This document shows positions 24,427 to 35,978 of a stretch of 64,000 bases of DNA, piece after piece. The stretch covers positions 13,896,578 through 13,960,577 of the forward strand of contig NC_037254.1 of NCBI RefSeq assembly GCF_000002425.4, written 5' to 3'. The notes under the pieces were generated by a model. The model made no database searches, had not been told where the DNA came from, and saw nothing but the letters and a program-made list of their open reading frames with translations. The stretch's first letter is position 1. Each line of letters opens with the position of its first letter. The stretch comes from Physcomitrium patens. Its lineage: Eukaryota; Streptophyta; Bryopsida; Funariales; Funariaceae. Made by a program: the position numbers and the translations under genes.

Positions 24427-25152
24427 AGAAGAAGAAGAAGAAGAAGAAGAGGAGGAGGAGGAGGAGGAGCTAAAAGGAGAAGAGGGGATAGAAAGTTCAC
24501 ATGAAGCTATGCTCTCACAACTGTACACTCATAAACACCATCTTACACATGCAATTGCAAGCAATACCTGTAGCATTTTCTTCGCCCAAAGTTTACCAAA
24601 AGGTGAAGAGCAAACCCTAGCGATACGTACGATTTCCTACCAAACAGACAGGGCCTAGCTTAACAACGAAACATGAAGTGAAGAGACCTTCAATTTCGAA
24701 GATTTGAACCGATCAACAAAGTCAAGGAGGGCAAACGGTGTGCACGAGAACCTACCAATTTGGAAGGAAGTGGTAATACCATTCTCAGGTGAGAGACCAC
24801 CATAGACATCCGGCCGCCTCGTTTTCCTACCCGGCCTTTTGCGACCGCTTACACTAACATCCCGCCCCTCCAAAATGCCAGCGGTGGGCACGATCTGCGG
24901 CGGCGAGTGTGCAGGCAACAGACTCCGATTCTGCGGCGACGGCGGAGCGACGTTCCCATAAGCTCTCACGACGACGCGCTCAGGTTCCATCGTGTCGAGG
25001 CCTGGCGCCGACATGGACCGGTAAACAGAAGAGGCAAAAAATGGCGCCGAGGAGTGGCTTCGCACCTTGTCCCTGTTGTAGGTTGAATTATTATGAGAAG
25101 AGTGGCGAGGCCTTTCACCTCCACCACCTCCGCTTGAGGTCTCCGGTTTCAT
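18947..25152 (-). CDS. SOV: SOV/DIS3L2-type 3'-5' exoribonuclease
   Basis: An RNase II-family enzyme that degrades cytoplasmic RNA from the 3' end, independently of the exosome in known DIS3L2/SOV proteins. Minus-strand exons are 25152-24756, 24238-23073, 22834-22781, 22599-22531, 22371-19858, 19683-19612 and 19402-18947. All phases match, giving 1575 residues. The first donor could instead be at 24780, which would give 1567. Residues 1-520 are low-complexity and Ser-rich. The first cold-shock segment is about 522-575 (RIFKATFRVNSHNRHE, then LIDGLQSQNRAMEGDVVAV), and the second is near 870-900. The RNB catalytic block IDPPTARDLDDAL is at 947-959 with D948, D954, D956 and D957 intact. The RNB end HFTSPIRRYPDVLVHRM is near 1270-1290. 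A C-terminal S1-like part (ERRIYYEEIEG) follows. No PIN domain is seen, which separates it from DIS3/RRP44. It is much longer than Arabidopsis SOV (about 1050 residues) because of the N-terminal region and an insert after the first cold-shock part. Confidence 0.92.
24239..24755 (-). other. Intron 1 of exoribonuclease gene with purine repeat
   Basis: This 517-bp intron contains a compound repeat on the plus strand: (AG)n at 24391-24422, (AAG)n to about 24451, then (GGA)n to about 24469. On the transcript it is a long CU-rich tract. AAACCCTA (24612-24619) is a telo-box-like motif in the same intron, close to the transcription start. Confidence 0.75.
24391..24469. repeat. Compound (AG)n(AAG)n(GGA)n microsatellite
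   Basis: Three adjacent pure tracts share a purine-only strand, about 79 bp in all. They probably arose by stepwise repeat mutation. Such homopurine runs can form triplex DNA in vitro; any function here is inference. Confidence 0.95.
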
Positions 25153-26770
25153 ATCTCCCTAGGATATCGGTCCGTTCCTGCGTATCCCCCCTGCTGCAAA
25201 TCGCGCTCTCCCTCCAGAGTGCCTACCTGCCTGCTTGCCTCGCTCCTCTTGTCCGTCCTTCCGTCCGTCCGTCCGTCCTGATGCGTGGGCTGATCCTCCT
25301 TCCTAACCTTTTGATGTGCGTGCGTGCGTGTCCGGTGTGGAAACCCAACCTTTCTCTGCTCAACTTAATCTCATAGCACTTCCCCTCCCTGCAGCACAGC
25401 CTTGTCCAAATGCGTGATGAGGCTGTAAGAGAAAAAATGAGTGGCAAGAGGCAGAGGATGCAAGGTTATAGGCGGGATGGATGCTGCTACACTTGCGATG
25501 ATGCTACACGGCGGTCGTCGTCTTCCCCTCTCTCTCTGCTCCTTTCCCGTTCCGTTTCCTCTGTTTTGTTCCCATCCTCCACCTCACCGTATCACTGATT
25601 CCTCTTCTATGTCCCCCCCCCCCCCACTTGTAACTTTTTCCCTCCCACTGCTTTCCCCGCTACTTTCCCCCCCTCCCCACCTGCTTGGTTCCATGTGTTG
25701 GACTATTCGTCTCCATTTCTGGCTGGTTTTCCCATCTAAAATGCCTAGGGAATTGTGACGTCTACAGTACCTCAAACCTCAAACTTTGTGACTTCATAAA
25801 GGTAGGGCTTGGTGATTTATTATAATGGTGAGAGAATTACCCAACACCCTGAAAAGTATTGTAATCTCTTTCCTCCGAGGAAGTTGGAGCTTAGGAACTC
25901 AATTTCAAAGCACAGAAAAATCTTCAGGTTACACAACCATTCATTCATTCATGTGACCAGGGCGGGGGGGGGGGGGGTCCAGGTATGGAAGGTGACTTTT
26001 TTCCCCAAATGCTCGAACCCAGGAGGAAGAGGGGTAGATTCTAGAAGGAAGGACGGCGTGGGGAGCGTGATGGTGTTATATCAGTCAGTCATTGCCTTTG
26101 TGGCATCCCCCCTTCGCTTCCTGTCCCTGTTATGATCTCCATCCTTTTTTCCTTTTTCCCATTTGCCTTAATCTTTAGCTTTTTGCTTCCGCGGCACGCA
26201 CTGAACCAAGCCACGAAGCTTTGTTAGCAAGCACAGCAGCGGTGGCTTCGAGCTTGACCACAGTCAACAGCTCGGAGTGCGAAGGCGTGCATGCGAGCCC
26301 CTCGGTGCTGCTGCTGCTGTAGATGCCTCTGCTCCGCGCTTTCATTCAATCGCTTCCTTGCTTACAGCGAAGAAAGCATATTTGAATTTACCAAAGGGAT
26401 TGGGGTGCGCTAAGTTTGGAGGGTCTAGTGGGGCAAGCAGAGAGATGGTTGCGAGGCGCCATAGTCAAATTTCCACCGATCTCTCTGAACGCCACCCCCG
26501 CATCCTCTTTCCTCGCCGACCTCTCCTCGACCCACGCCTCACTCCCCACACCCGTCCGTCTTCGCTGCCTCGCTGCCTCGCTGCCCACCATCGTCAACTG
26601 TCTATGATGCCCCCACCACGGCTTTTGACGCATTCAAAGCTCACATCCAACCTCGGAGTCCACAACGTCGGCGTCGCTCATGCACCTCCAACGTCACCGT
26701 CTTCTTGCTCTGCAACTTCTCTTTCTTTCTTCCCATGTCGTAATTAGGCTTCGTTTAGGGTTAGGTTTGC
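25153..26770. promoter_or_regulatory. G+C-rich upstream region, promoter of SOV and beyond
   Basis: The 5' flank of the minus-strand exoribonuclease gene is unusually C/T-rich on the plus strand. It has poly(C) at about 25613-25625, poly(G) at about 25965-25978 and GTCC tandem units near 25257-25278. A plus-strand open frame (26277-26747, 156 codons) is Arg/Pro/Ser-rich, resembles no known protein and is probably chance in C-rich DNA. A telo-box pair (TTTAGGGTTAGG, 26754-26765) closes the island before A+T-rich DNA begins. The stretch may include a divergent promoter. Confidence 0.4.
26754..26765 (+). promoter_or_regulatory. Double telo-box TTTAGGGTTAGG
   Basis: One full and one partial plant telomere unit stand at the right edge of the G+C-rich island, about 1.6 kb from the nearest known start codon. 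No coding exon follows for 3.7 kb. This may be an orphan promoter or a leader of a non-coding transcript. Confidence 0.4.
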
Positions 26771-29700
26771 ATTCTTGACCTAATTCGATTATTATCCCAC
26801 AGAGTAAGCACCGATCAGGTTGGTAGTTATAGTCTTCTAAAGAAGAAGTAAGACGGAATTAGGATTCCGCTCTCAACATATATCTATTTTTTTACAAAAT
26901 CATGTCATCATTTTTATTACTTTGATAGATGATTGTATTGCATATATGCATATTTAGATTTAGCGTTGTACGACTGAAATACATGCACGTGATTCTTGGT
27001 TATATTGTTTGTTCTATAATTCATTATTGTAATAATCATTATTATACTTAAATAACTTTTTTAACATGTTTGTCTTAAAACTATACAAGAACTTCAATTA
27101 TTTGTTTTAAATTTTTTATATTATTTTTGTGGTTTAAAAAATAGAAAAAAATGATATTTGATGTATAATAGCTTCATTATCAATATGGTAAGTTATAACA
27201 CTACCAGTAAAATAAAATGCAAAATGTATATACATACTTTTACTATTCAAATGGATTGTTGTAGTTTTTTTATAGAGTTTACTTCAGAAATACACTATAA
27301 AAGCATGTTCTGACAACAAACCTCAAGCTAATTTAGTTTGAATAAATAACATTCATAAAGCTCATAATATTCTTACACAATTTTATTTATTTATATTTAT
27401 AAAAAATCAATTTGGATTTGAATCATCATAGTTCAGCTTTTTGTTATTCGATGATTTTATGAATTACATAATTAAATATCAAAATATTTCTAGTACATCC
27501 CAATAATCAAATAGTTAAAACTAATAAAACAAAGAAGTGGGTTTAATACTATTCAATGGATGAACATAAAGAACAATGAATGTAAATAAATTCAATTAAA
27601 TAGTTAATAATTTACATTTAATATATTAAAATTATTATTGAGATGAATTTAAGAATTTGTATGTATTCAAAGACATGACTTTTATTTCTTTAAAAGAACA
27701 AGACACTAAAATAAAAACGTGAGGAAGCATATATATATATATATATATACAACACTCCTTCAATTATTTAATATTATACATTGTAAGAAAAAAACATTAA
27801 TTATGAGAGGTTATTAATTATCAAAGGTGGTGCATAGAAGGCATTGTAGAGATTAGCCTGGGACCCAGCAATCTAGGTTGATTGCTTCTACCTTGCTAGT
27901 TTTGGCCTTTTCTTTCCAAATCACAATGCACCATGTTAGATATGTTCTATGATTTGTCTTCATTCTTGGCTCCTCACCATTGCAATGGCATGATGTATTA
28001 TGTCTCTTTAAATTCCTTCCATTGCTAGCAAAGGTCTCCTTTGTTCTAGTTCTCGATATGATTCCATTTATACTTTTAACCCTTTTACTTCTGATTTAAT
28101 TCATTTTCACTTGGTGAATCTTGGATGTAACCCTCAAGGAGTGAGTCTTTCTGATATTTTTATTTTTAGGTTCATGTGTTTTGTGTTCTCTTGGAGATAT
28201 TTGAAAGGATGTTGGAATGTAAAGCATGGGTCAAAAGCTAGTATATCCTCAATGTTGGAGAAGCAAGTATGTAACTTGCAACCAATTTTTGACAACTTAA
28301 TAGATACATTTTGTGTTGCTACATAATCCTGTATGTATGATAGAATCCATTGATTTCATCAAAATGCACTTGTTATTCTCCAAGACCTCTCATTTGTTAA
28401 AGCAGTAATATGCATTGGACATCAAAAACCTTCACAACCTACTATATTATATAATGGTTTGTTTCTAACAATGTAAAGTTCTGAAAATTATTCTCAAATC
28501 TTCATTTTCAAAATATAATCTGCATTTGTTACATACTAAGCTCTTATTTATTATTCAAATGTCAATGGAATGCCTTTAGGCCAACTACTTGCTTAATTTT
28601 ATTGATATCCTACAATGTTAGAACACCAAAAAATGGCAAGTATTTAGAATACAAATGTTCTCCTATTTCAAGCAGAAAATTCTATAATCTTTGTATTGAT
28701 CTACAAATGCACCACAATAATGTTAAATTTATACAAATGGAAAAACTACCACAAGACATTGATATGAAATTAAAACACAATTTACTTACTTCTATTGTTT
28801 AGTAAAAATCAATAAAAAAATTTTGATTATTAGAAATTAGAGGCTATTAACTATGTACTATAGGATGTAGTTGGTTTCCAAAATTTTGATTAATTATTAG
28901 GGAAAGCATTATATAAAGGTTAATCAAAACATCTATTAAGAAGATTATGATAAACCAACTTTTTTGCTAATAGATTATAAATTTTCATAAAACATACTCG
29001 ATAGTTAGATTTAATATCTTTTTAATTATCTAAGATCTTGCATAGTTTTCTATGACAATTTTATAAGCTTTATAGTTATTGTATTCTTCTTAGAACTTCT
29101 CCTACAAACTCATGTGGCACCTTGTTGTCTTGTTTTAAAAAAATATGAATTAATGCAAAATTTCTTATTATTATATTTAATATGGTTACTAATTTAGTAT
29201 TTATTTTTTTATTTTTATTTAAAAAAACCTTGGTTCTTTGTCATTCAATCGACATTTTTATATATATATAATTTAATACATATTTGTAGATATTAAAACC
29301 AATTTTGTGGTGTTAAATTTATTTAAAAAGCAAATATATAACATAAAAATGTAAACGTGTAATTTATAATTATCTTCTATCTATTTTCTAAAAACAATGT
29401 GTTATTTTATTGTAGAAGTTATTTAAGTCATTTCTAAAAAATATTGAAATTTATACATTAATTAATCAAATATGGATGTAAGATGTAATTTTACACCCAT
29501 GAGTTCCATTGTTTGTTTTTGTATATATACAATAACAACTTTTAGTTTTTTTAATAATGCATCAAGAAAATAATTATCAAAGGTGTAGGTAGTCCAAAAA
29601 TGTTGGTACAATAATAGTTTGCAGTAAATTATATTCCATACACAAAGTATTGTAGTACATATAAGAAAATATAATATTTTGTTTTTGTTTAAAATAGTAA

Positions 29701-30340
29701 AAAAACTTATTTATTAATTTAGTAATAATATATATTTTTGATGTTCCAATTTGATTTATTATGGATAAAATTATTAATACAATAAATAATATCAAAGAAA
29801 TTGACACTAAAATGACCATATCAACATATAAAAAAACCTCAAGATAGAAGATAAATCAGATTTAGAAGCAAAGTAGATAAGTTTACAGATGAATTTTGCT
29901 TGGCCTTAATATATGTTATTCTCAGAACTAAAAACGTGTCAGCCAAAACCTATAATGGCTTTCTACTCAAGCTTCTTAAATTTGTTTTTACATAAACTTA
30001 TTTGAAGAGCGCCCATTTCATTTAAAAAATAAGAATAAAAAATAAAAAATAAATTGAGTTCTAAACCACAAGTATATAATATTTAAAAGATAAACATATA
30101 AAAATTTAAAACTAAAGTAAACACTTTAAAGAAATATTTGGCTGTTGATATATGAAAACACTTAAAACCATAGAAGATTATTATTATTATTATTATTGTT
30201 ATTATTTAAATTTTCACAAAATAATAATTTTTTAAAATATAAATTCAGATTTTCTGAGCTGTTAGAGTACTTTGAAAAGGGAGCGTGACAAATTTTGATA
30301 GGTGAAAGGACTTGGGGAGCATTGAGAAGCAGGATGAACG
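26771..30340. other. A+T-rich intergenic spacer
   Basis: No supported gene. The stretch holds (TA)n at about 27730-27749, (TTA)n near 30179-30207 and many short A/T homopolymers. A slightly more complex patch at 27830-28320 has a GCAATC...GATTGC inverted repeat near 27868-27886, but no convincing longer foldback or open frame. Confidence 0.6.
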
Positions 30341-30473
30341 TGGAAGCGGTGACGGACAGAATCGGTTAGTTCATCCATCTGTATCATGGGGACGAGGCTT
30401 CTTTATCTTTCTTCTTCTTCATTGCACAAATGACTCCACAGCTTGTATTCCATGACGGCGCACCATTTTTTGG

Positions 30474-33400
30474 ATGCACGGTTCGGTGCTACTGGACCCC
30501 AATGTGCAGCCTCTGGCTTTGCAACGCGCTGAGTTACTCCGCCGAAAACATCCCTTGGATCAAGGACAGTGTGTTCTTATGCTCACTTCAGTCAACAATG
30601 CTGTCTCTTCCTCATTCCCTGTTCCCTTTCTTATCTCTCTCAATATGTTCCGCTTCCGGCCTCGCCTGGCCTCGGCTTCCTTCCCCTTGGTCCCCTTTTC
30701 TCCAGGTACGTTGCTGTCCCTCCTTTCCTCGATTCCTGCCTCTTCTTTTTTCGTTTTGTTTTTCCCCCCTCACATATTCTGAACTGCCTTTCAGGTACCA
30801 CTTACCGCTTTCATGCTTTCCAATTGTCGTCCACCTTCTCCTATCAAGGAGTGTCTTCCATTACCTCTGCCGCTCGATTAACGTCTTCCCGTCACGGTCG
30901 TTGCACTAAGCGGGCTCCATGTGGAGCTCCTGCATCCGCTCACAACGGCGCAGTCGCCGAGGACTTGTTTGGAAAGTCCTCACCTCAGGCCATTTCCGAG
31001 AGGAGGATTAAGAAGAAAGTAGCCATGTGGTTGGGATATGTCGGTACTCGTTACAAAGGTGCGTGCTAGGTCTAAGTCCGTTGTTCGTGATTTTGTTGTT
31101 TCTTGGTACGATGAAGGTTCACAAATTTGTGAGGAACGGTCATTTCATTCTTATTGAGGAACTTTGACTCACTTTCAGATTCCTCGAGGTTATTCACATT
31201 GCAATTGTTGTTGGTTACATATGTTAAAGACAGTACTCGGAGAATGCAATTTTTAATTCCTGTGTTGTTTACATGTGTTAGAAGTAGCGGTGACTTAGAG
31301 CCTTACTTGGAGTTCATTCTTCTAAATAACTCTCTCTTGTAGACCGAGGGACTCCATTTTCATATTTTATTAAAGAATTGGTTTGCGGAACAGGTTTCAG
31401 AATTACATCCCTTATTCTAGATTAAAATTTAGATTGTGGTTTTCAAGGATCCAAGGTTTGCCTAGCTATTGACGTTCTAATTGGACGTGTTCTGGCGATG
31501 ACAGGCCTACAGATCCAGCGAGGACCAGGGAGTGCTCAGAGTAAGTGGTACGCTCACGTGTTAGCCTCCTCTTTCAAGTTTGTGTTGACGGAGAGACAGA
31601 ATTATTGGTACCGGACACCGAAAGGATTGTCTTTGTGGCTGTGATACATTCTGTATGCATCGACCTTATCTTGGAAACTGAGATGTTGTATATATTTTAA
31701 TGAGATGATGCAGCCATTGAAGAGGAGCTTGAACTTGCCATATTCAAAGCTGGAGGCATGATTGAGAGCAATTTCGGTAATCTTTCAAAAATTTCATGGA
31801 CACGAAGCAGCCGTACAGACAAGGGGGTTAGTCCTTGCCACTCGACACTGCTATCTTCTTCAATTCTTTTGATGTGATAAGTGCAACTTTGTTTACTATG
31901 CAAATTCCCTTGAGGAATTTGGCTCACCATACATATTGCCTCTCTTTGAAGTCAAGTTTCGTCTGTATACATTTGATACTATTTCTTTCATTGATGTGCG
32001 CTTCTACGATTTTCTCCAAAATAACTTACACAAACCAGTGAGCACTCAGAAAAGAATATTAGTGTGAGTGTCTCTAACATCTTACTCTGTGGCGTCCTCA
32101 CTGATCCTGGGAGTTTCAGGTGCATTCTTTATGTACAGTAATATCTATGAAGATGGAAGTTCCAGAGGCAGCTTGGGTGAATGACATGGACGGTTTTGCC
32201 CTTGCCGATAACATTAATTTTCATCTGTCTCCATTTATACGAGTTTTTGGTATCACGCCTGTCACAAGGTATTAGGAGTATGTTAAACTAGTTTCTTTGA
32301 ACACATGGTGCTAGCTGAGTGATCTTTTCTTTGATGCAGTTACGTTATGATTGCTCTTACAGCTTGTTCTTTCAGAGCTTGCACATATAGGGAGTTTCAA
32401 TAGCCCTCTGATATCTTAACCTCTACTTACTGTGCAGGTCATTTCGAGCGCGACACGACTGTTGTACACGTACATACGACTACCTCCTACCTGCCGCCAT
32501 CCTTGGCATACATCCAGACACTGTTCCTTCACAAGTCGAGCAGCGCGTGACAAAGTTTCGGTCTCTTCTTCACCTTTTTGAGGTTTTTATCCTGGTCCTA
32601 TCTTAGCCAAACCTAATCTGCCATCTCTTTTCTGAAATGTTCAGTTTTAGATTACCAGTTCGTGCTGTTTGACTTAAGTCATGCTGAGGTTAAAACGTGT
32701 ATTAATGCAGGGTAAGCATGCGTACCACAATTACACGATTCGGAGACTATACAGACCTTTCCCTGAAAAGCCTTACAAGTCTCGCCTAAACGATCGTAAT
32801 GACAATGATACGAGCAATGAGAGAACTGACAAGCCCTCAACGACTACCAGTAGTATCGAGTTGGACTTTTTGGATGAAGAGGACATCATGGAGGAGCTCC
32901 CTGATGTGCTAGCAAGCGAGTTGGTAGATGAAATGGTGAGTATATTTGCTGAAGATAGCAGAAGGGGTGACAACGAACTGGAGAGGTCAACTTTTACTTT
33001 ACCTGGAGGGAATGTAACTGACCTTAAAGCATGGTGGCTTCCCACTCCAAACGAATCAGACAAAGTATGGTCGTCTCATTTCAGAAAAGTTATCTCTTTC
33101 AATTGTGGAATGCCCGAGACATTTGGGGAAGCTCAATTTATACGGATCTCCATCACAGGGAGCTCTTTCATGGTTCATCAGGTTCGAACTCTAGCTCTCT
33201 TTCTTTTCATTCATTTCATGTTTGAGAATATGCTCACCACAGATTTTGGATGGAAATGCTCAGTCTATTAGAATTTTGAACATGGGATAGTTTCCGTTGC
33301 AGATCCGCAAAATGATAGGTACCGCTATCGCAGTTTTCCATGGGCTCCTGCCAGGAGATGTAATTCCTATTTCACTTGCGCGACATTCAAGGATAGTTTT

Positions 33401-33818
33401 ACCGCTGGCTCCTCCAGATGGCCTTATTTTAGTCAGCAATGACTTCATGCCATTCAGACTTCCCTCCGTACATCCAAAGAAAAGCGACATTGAACCAAAC
33501 AAACCACCGGCACTACGTATCCAAGAAAAGCATCCCAAGTTGGAGATGAGCAGTGCTGTTCGCGAAAGAGTGGACGAATTTTGTGCAAATGTTTTGATGC
33601 CAGATATATCGCCATTAATAAGTGCGAAATCATCAAATTGGAGCATCTGGATTATGAACTTGGAAAGAAACGTAAAGATTCCCGAATCCGAAATAGCAGA
33701 GGTTAGGGCAGCTTGGACTGAGTGGCGTGAACAAAGCGTCAGACTACGCCAGATGAAAAACCAAATCAACCACCATGTGCCTGACTTGTCTCAAAATGAT
33801 CGAGTGCTTGAATCGTAA
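30474..33818 (+). CDS. TruA/PUS1-type pseudouridine synthase
   Basis: The enzyme converts uridine to pseudouridine in RNA, in this family usually tRNA. Eight exons keep frame: 30474-30705, 30795-31058, 31505-31540, 31714-31826, 32120-32268, 32438-32582, 32711-33181 and 33303-33818. They give 641 residues. An in-frame TGA (30453-30455) precedes the first ATG. Residues 1-130 are S/R/F-rich with few acidic residues, suggesting an organelle transit peptide; an internal ATG near 30645 (MFRFRPRL) is an alternative start. The fold begins at about residue 155 ([17 protein letters not shown]). The catalytic block is [10 protein letters not shown] with Asp213 as expected nucleophile. RTYDYLLP and the late [14 protein letters not shown] block complete the family pattern. 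An acidic, Ser/Asp-rich insert of roughly 90 residues (about 335-425) separates [12 protein letters not shown] from the C-terminal half. It is most like the plant PUS1-type branch; target RNA and location are unknown. Confidence 0.9.
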
Positions 33819-34460
33819 TAGCGCACAATAGGTGCAATTTTTCTACCCTTCCTCAATTTTCAAACCCTTTTGTCGAGTATTGGCAATAGAAAATATGGAT
33901 GCATGTGTTTCAAGGGCATCTAAGTTCATCAATTAGGAGGCTTTCTCGAGGAGTTCACTGAAATGAACTATTTTTATAACGACCTTTCATTCGTTTCTGG
34001 TGTACCATGTGAAGTTAAGCAAGGTCGTGAATATAACAGTTCTCCTGCTGAAGTCGATCAATTATGAGTAGTTGGGATTGTAGCAGGTGCTCACCGTACT
34101 TTGCCATTACTTTTCTCGAATTTGCCATTACATTTCTCGAGTATTAAATTATTATTTTTGTTTTTGGTTTATCCGTAACCCCTTCCTCCCCTAGTGTTTC
34201 TATGAAGCACGGTGAGCAGTTTCGAAGAACGACACACGATATTGTTGCTTGCCATTGTCGATCACATGCGAGTACATTCGCTCAAAGATCTGCGAGCTTG
34301 CATCTGAATAAGCAAAACGCAGTCTTTTACTATACAACTTAGAATTCGAACTTTGCTAACAATCGAGCCCAGCCGCAATTTGCAATTCAATCTCACATAA
34401 TGCCTTCTTGAATAGAATATGCGGAGAGGTCCTTGAGAAACTACCCCACATTGACTGAAT
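33819..34460 (+). other. 3' flank of pseudouridine synthase gene
   Basis: Moderate-G+C sequence follows the TAA. It includes a tandem partial duplication (TTTGCCATTAC then TTTCTCGA, twice, about 34099-34141). A 10-bp inverted repeat pairs TGCTCACCGT (34088-34097) with ACGGTGAGCA (34209-34218). No open frame of note. Confidence 0.55.
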
Positions 34461-35936
34461 GGGGATGAATATTGTTGATAAATGTTCATGTAAATTTGGA
34501 CAAGTTCATTTTTTTTTGGGAGTGATTGTTTACTTTATTAGCTCCAAGTGGATGAATGTAAGGAATGATACTTATCAAAATATGGATCAAAATGATATAA
34601 CAAATGTGGTAATTAATAGCAAGAATAATGTGATTAGGTGAATAGAGAGAAATGCATATGCAAAAAATGGTATTATTCAAAAGTAGCTTTGTAGATGATA
34701 ATTTAGGTATAATATTTATTTATGAGTTTAAGTTTGGAGATTACTTTGACAAAAGAGAATCAAAATTTTCAAAAGAGTTAAATTAAAAACATGATAAGAG
34801 TTGTATAATTGATAAAGAATTGTACATAATCATTTTTTATTCCTACAACCATTTGTAGAAGAATGATAAATAAGTTTTTTTAAATAATGAATGTCTTTTA
34901 TAATCAATTGTTTTAACAATCAAACATCAATGTGTAGTAGATTTATTTATTTACTAGTGGAAATCCATGCCTTTGGCTACAAAAAAAAAATGTAAAAGTT
35001 TAATATGTAGTTGCTAATTCAAAAATTGACCACTTCCAAAAAAAATGTTGAGAAAAAAGAAAAGAAAAGAAAAGAAAAGAAGAGTAAATGCATAACAATG
35101 GAACCATTTATGTTTCTTTAATGTAATTGACAAACATAATGTTTATTTACTACAACCTAAATGGCTATGTTGAAAGAAATTCAAGATAAACTGTATTTAA
35201 CAAAATATTTTTGTCTTTGTTATTTTCAAGATATATGAACTTCAACATATTTGGAAAAATGCATTATAAAAGGACAACACACAATTGTCCATATACAAAT
35301 TCAAGGGTTGTAAGATCTATACCTATGTTCTTCAAAGATTGTCTTTAAGATTTATTAATGATTATTGCAAATCCCACTTTTATTGGAAACTACCTTTGTT
35401 ATAACTTAAATAGAATCTTTGCAAATAATAGGCATAATATAATTCTTAGAAGAAAAGTCAATTGTCCCTTGTAGTCTCTAAATAATAACCTTTCTTCTAT
35501 AATTCAATCAATTAGGAGCATAATGATTAAGTATAATCCATTGCAAAATCTTAAACGTGAAGCAATAGTTTGCAACAACATAATAAGACATCCAATCTTC
35601 AATTCTAAATTAAATAGTGGCAATCTAAATAGACTTAAGCTATTTAAATACTTGATTAGATAATAATTACAATTGTTGGCACCATCTTCTATAAGTGCTA
35701 TATTTGCATTGAGATAAACACGTGAAACTCCAAGAAATCTTTCCATAGTACACATCTTTAGATCATCAACATAATTGTGTAGAGATAAAACAAACATATT
35801 CGTGAAATATTTATCTTCAAGTAGTAAAAATTCATATTGTTGAGTACAAAAAATTTATTAAAATTCATATTGTTAAAATTTTAATTTTTTATTTACAAAG
35901 TCAAAATTTGAATAGTCTTAAAGAATTTTTTATTAA

Positions 35937-35978
<42 letters not shown>

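Noticed and set aside
26277-26747. Open frame of 156 codons in the G+C-rich island
   Set aside because: The product is Arg/Pro/Ser-rich, as expected from random C-rich DNA. No domain or conserved block is visible, and other frames are open there too.
27850-27900. Possible microRNA-type foldback with GCAATC...GATTGC and TAGAAG...CTTCTA
   Set aside because: The arms do not stay in register beyond short blocks, and the stem is too interrupted for a precursor.
30430-30909. Plus-strand frame of 159 codons overlapping exon 1 of the pseudouridine synthase
   Set aside because: It reads across the clear intron 30706-30794 in another frame. The spliced frame leads into the family domain, so this is a shadow.
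34010-34060. GAAGTTAAGC string resembling the 5S rRNA internal control region
   Set aside because: Only about ten bases match. The flanking sequence does not continue as 5S rRNA.
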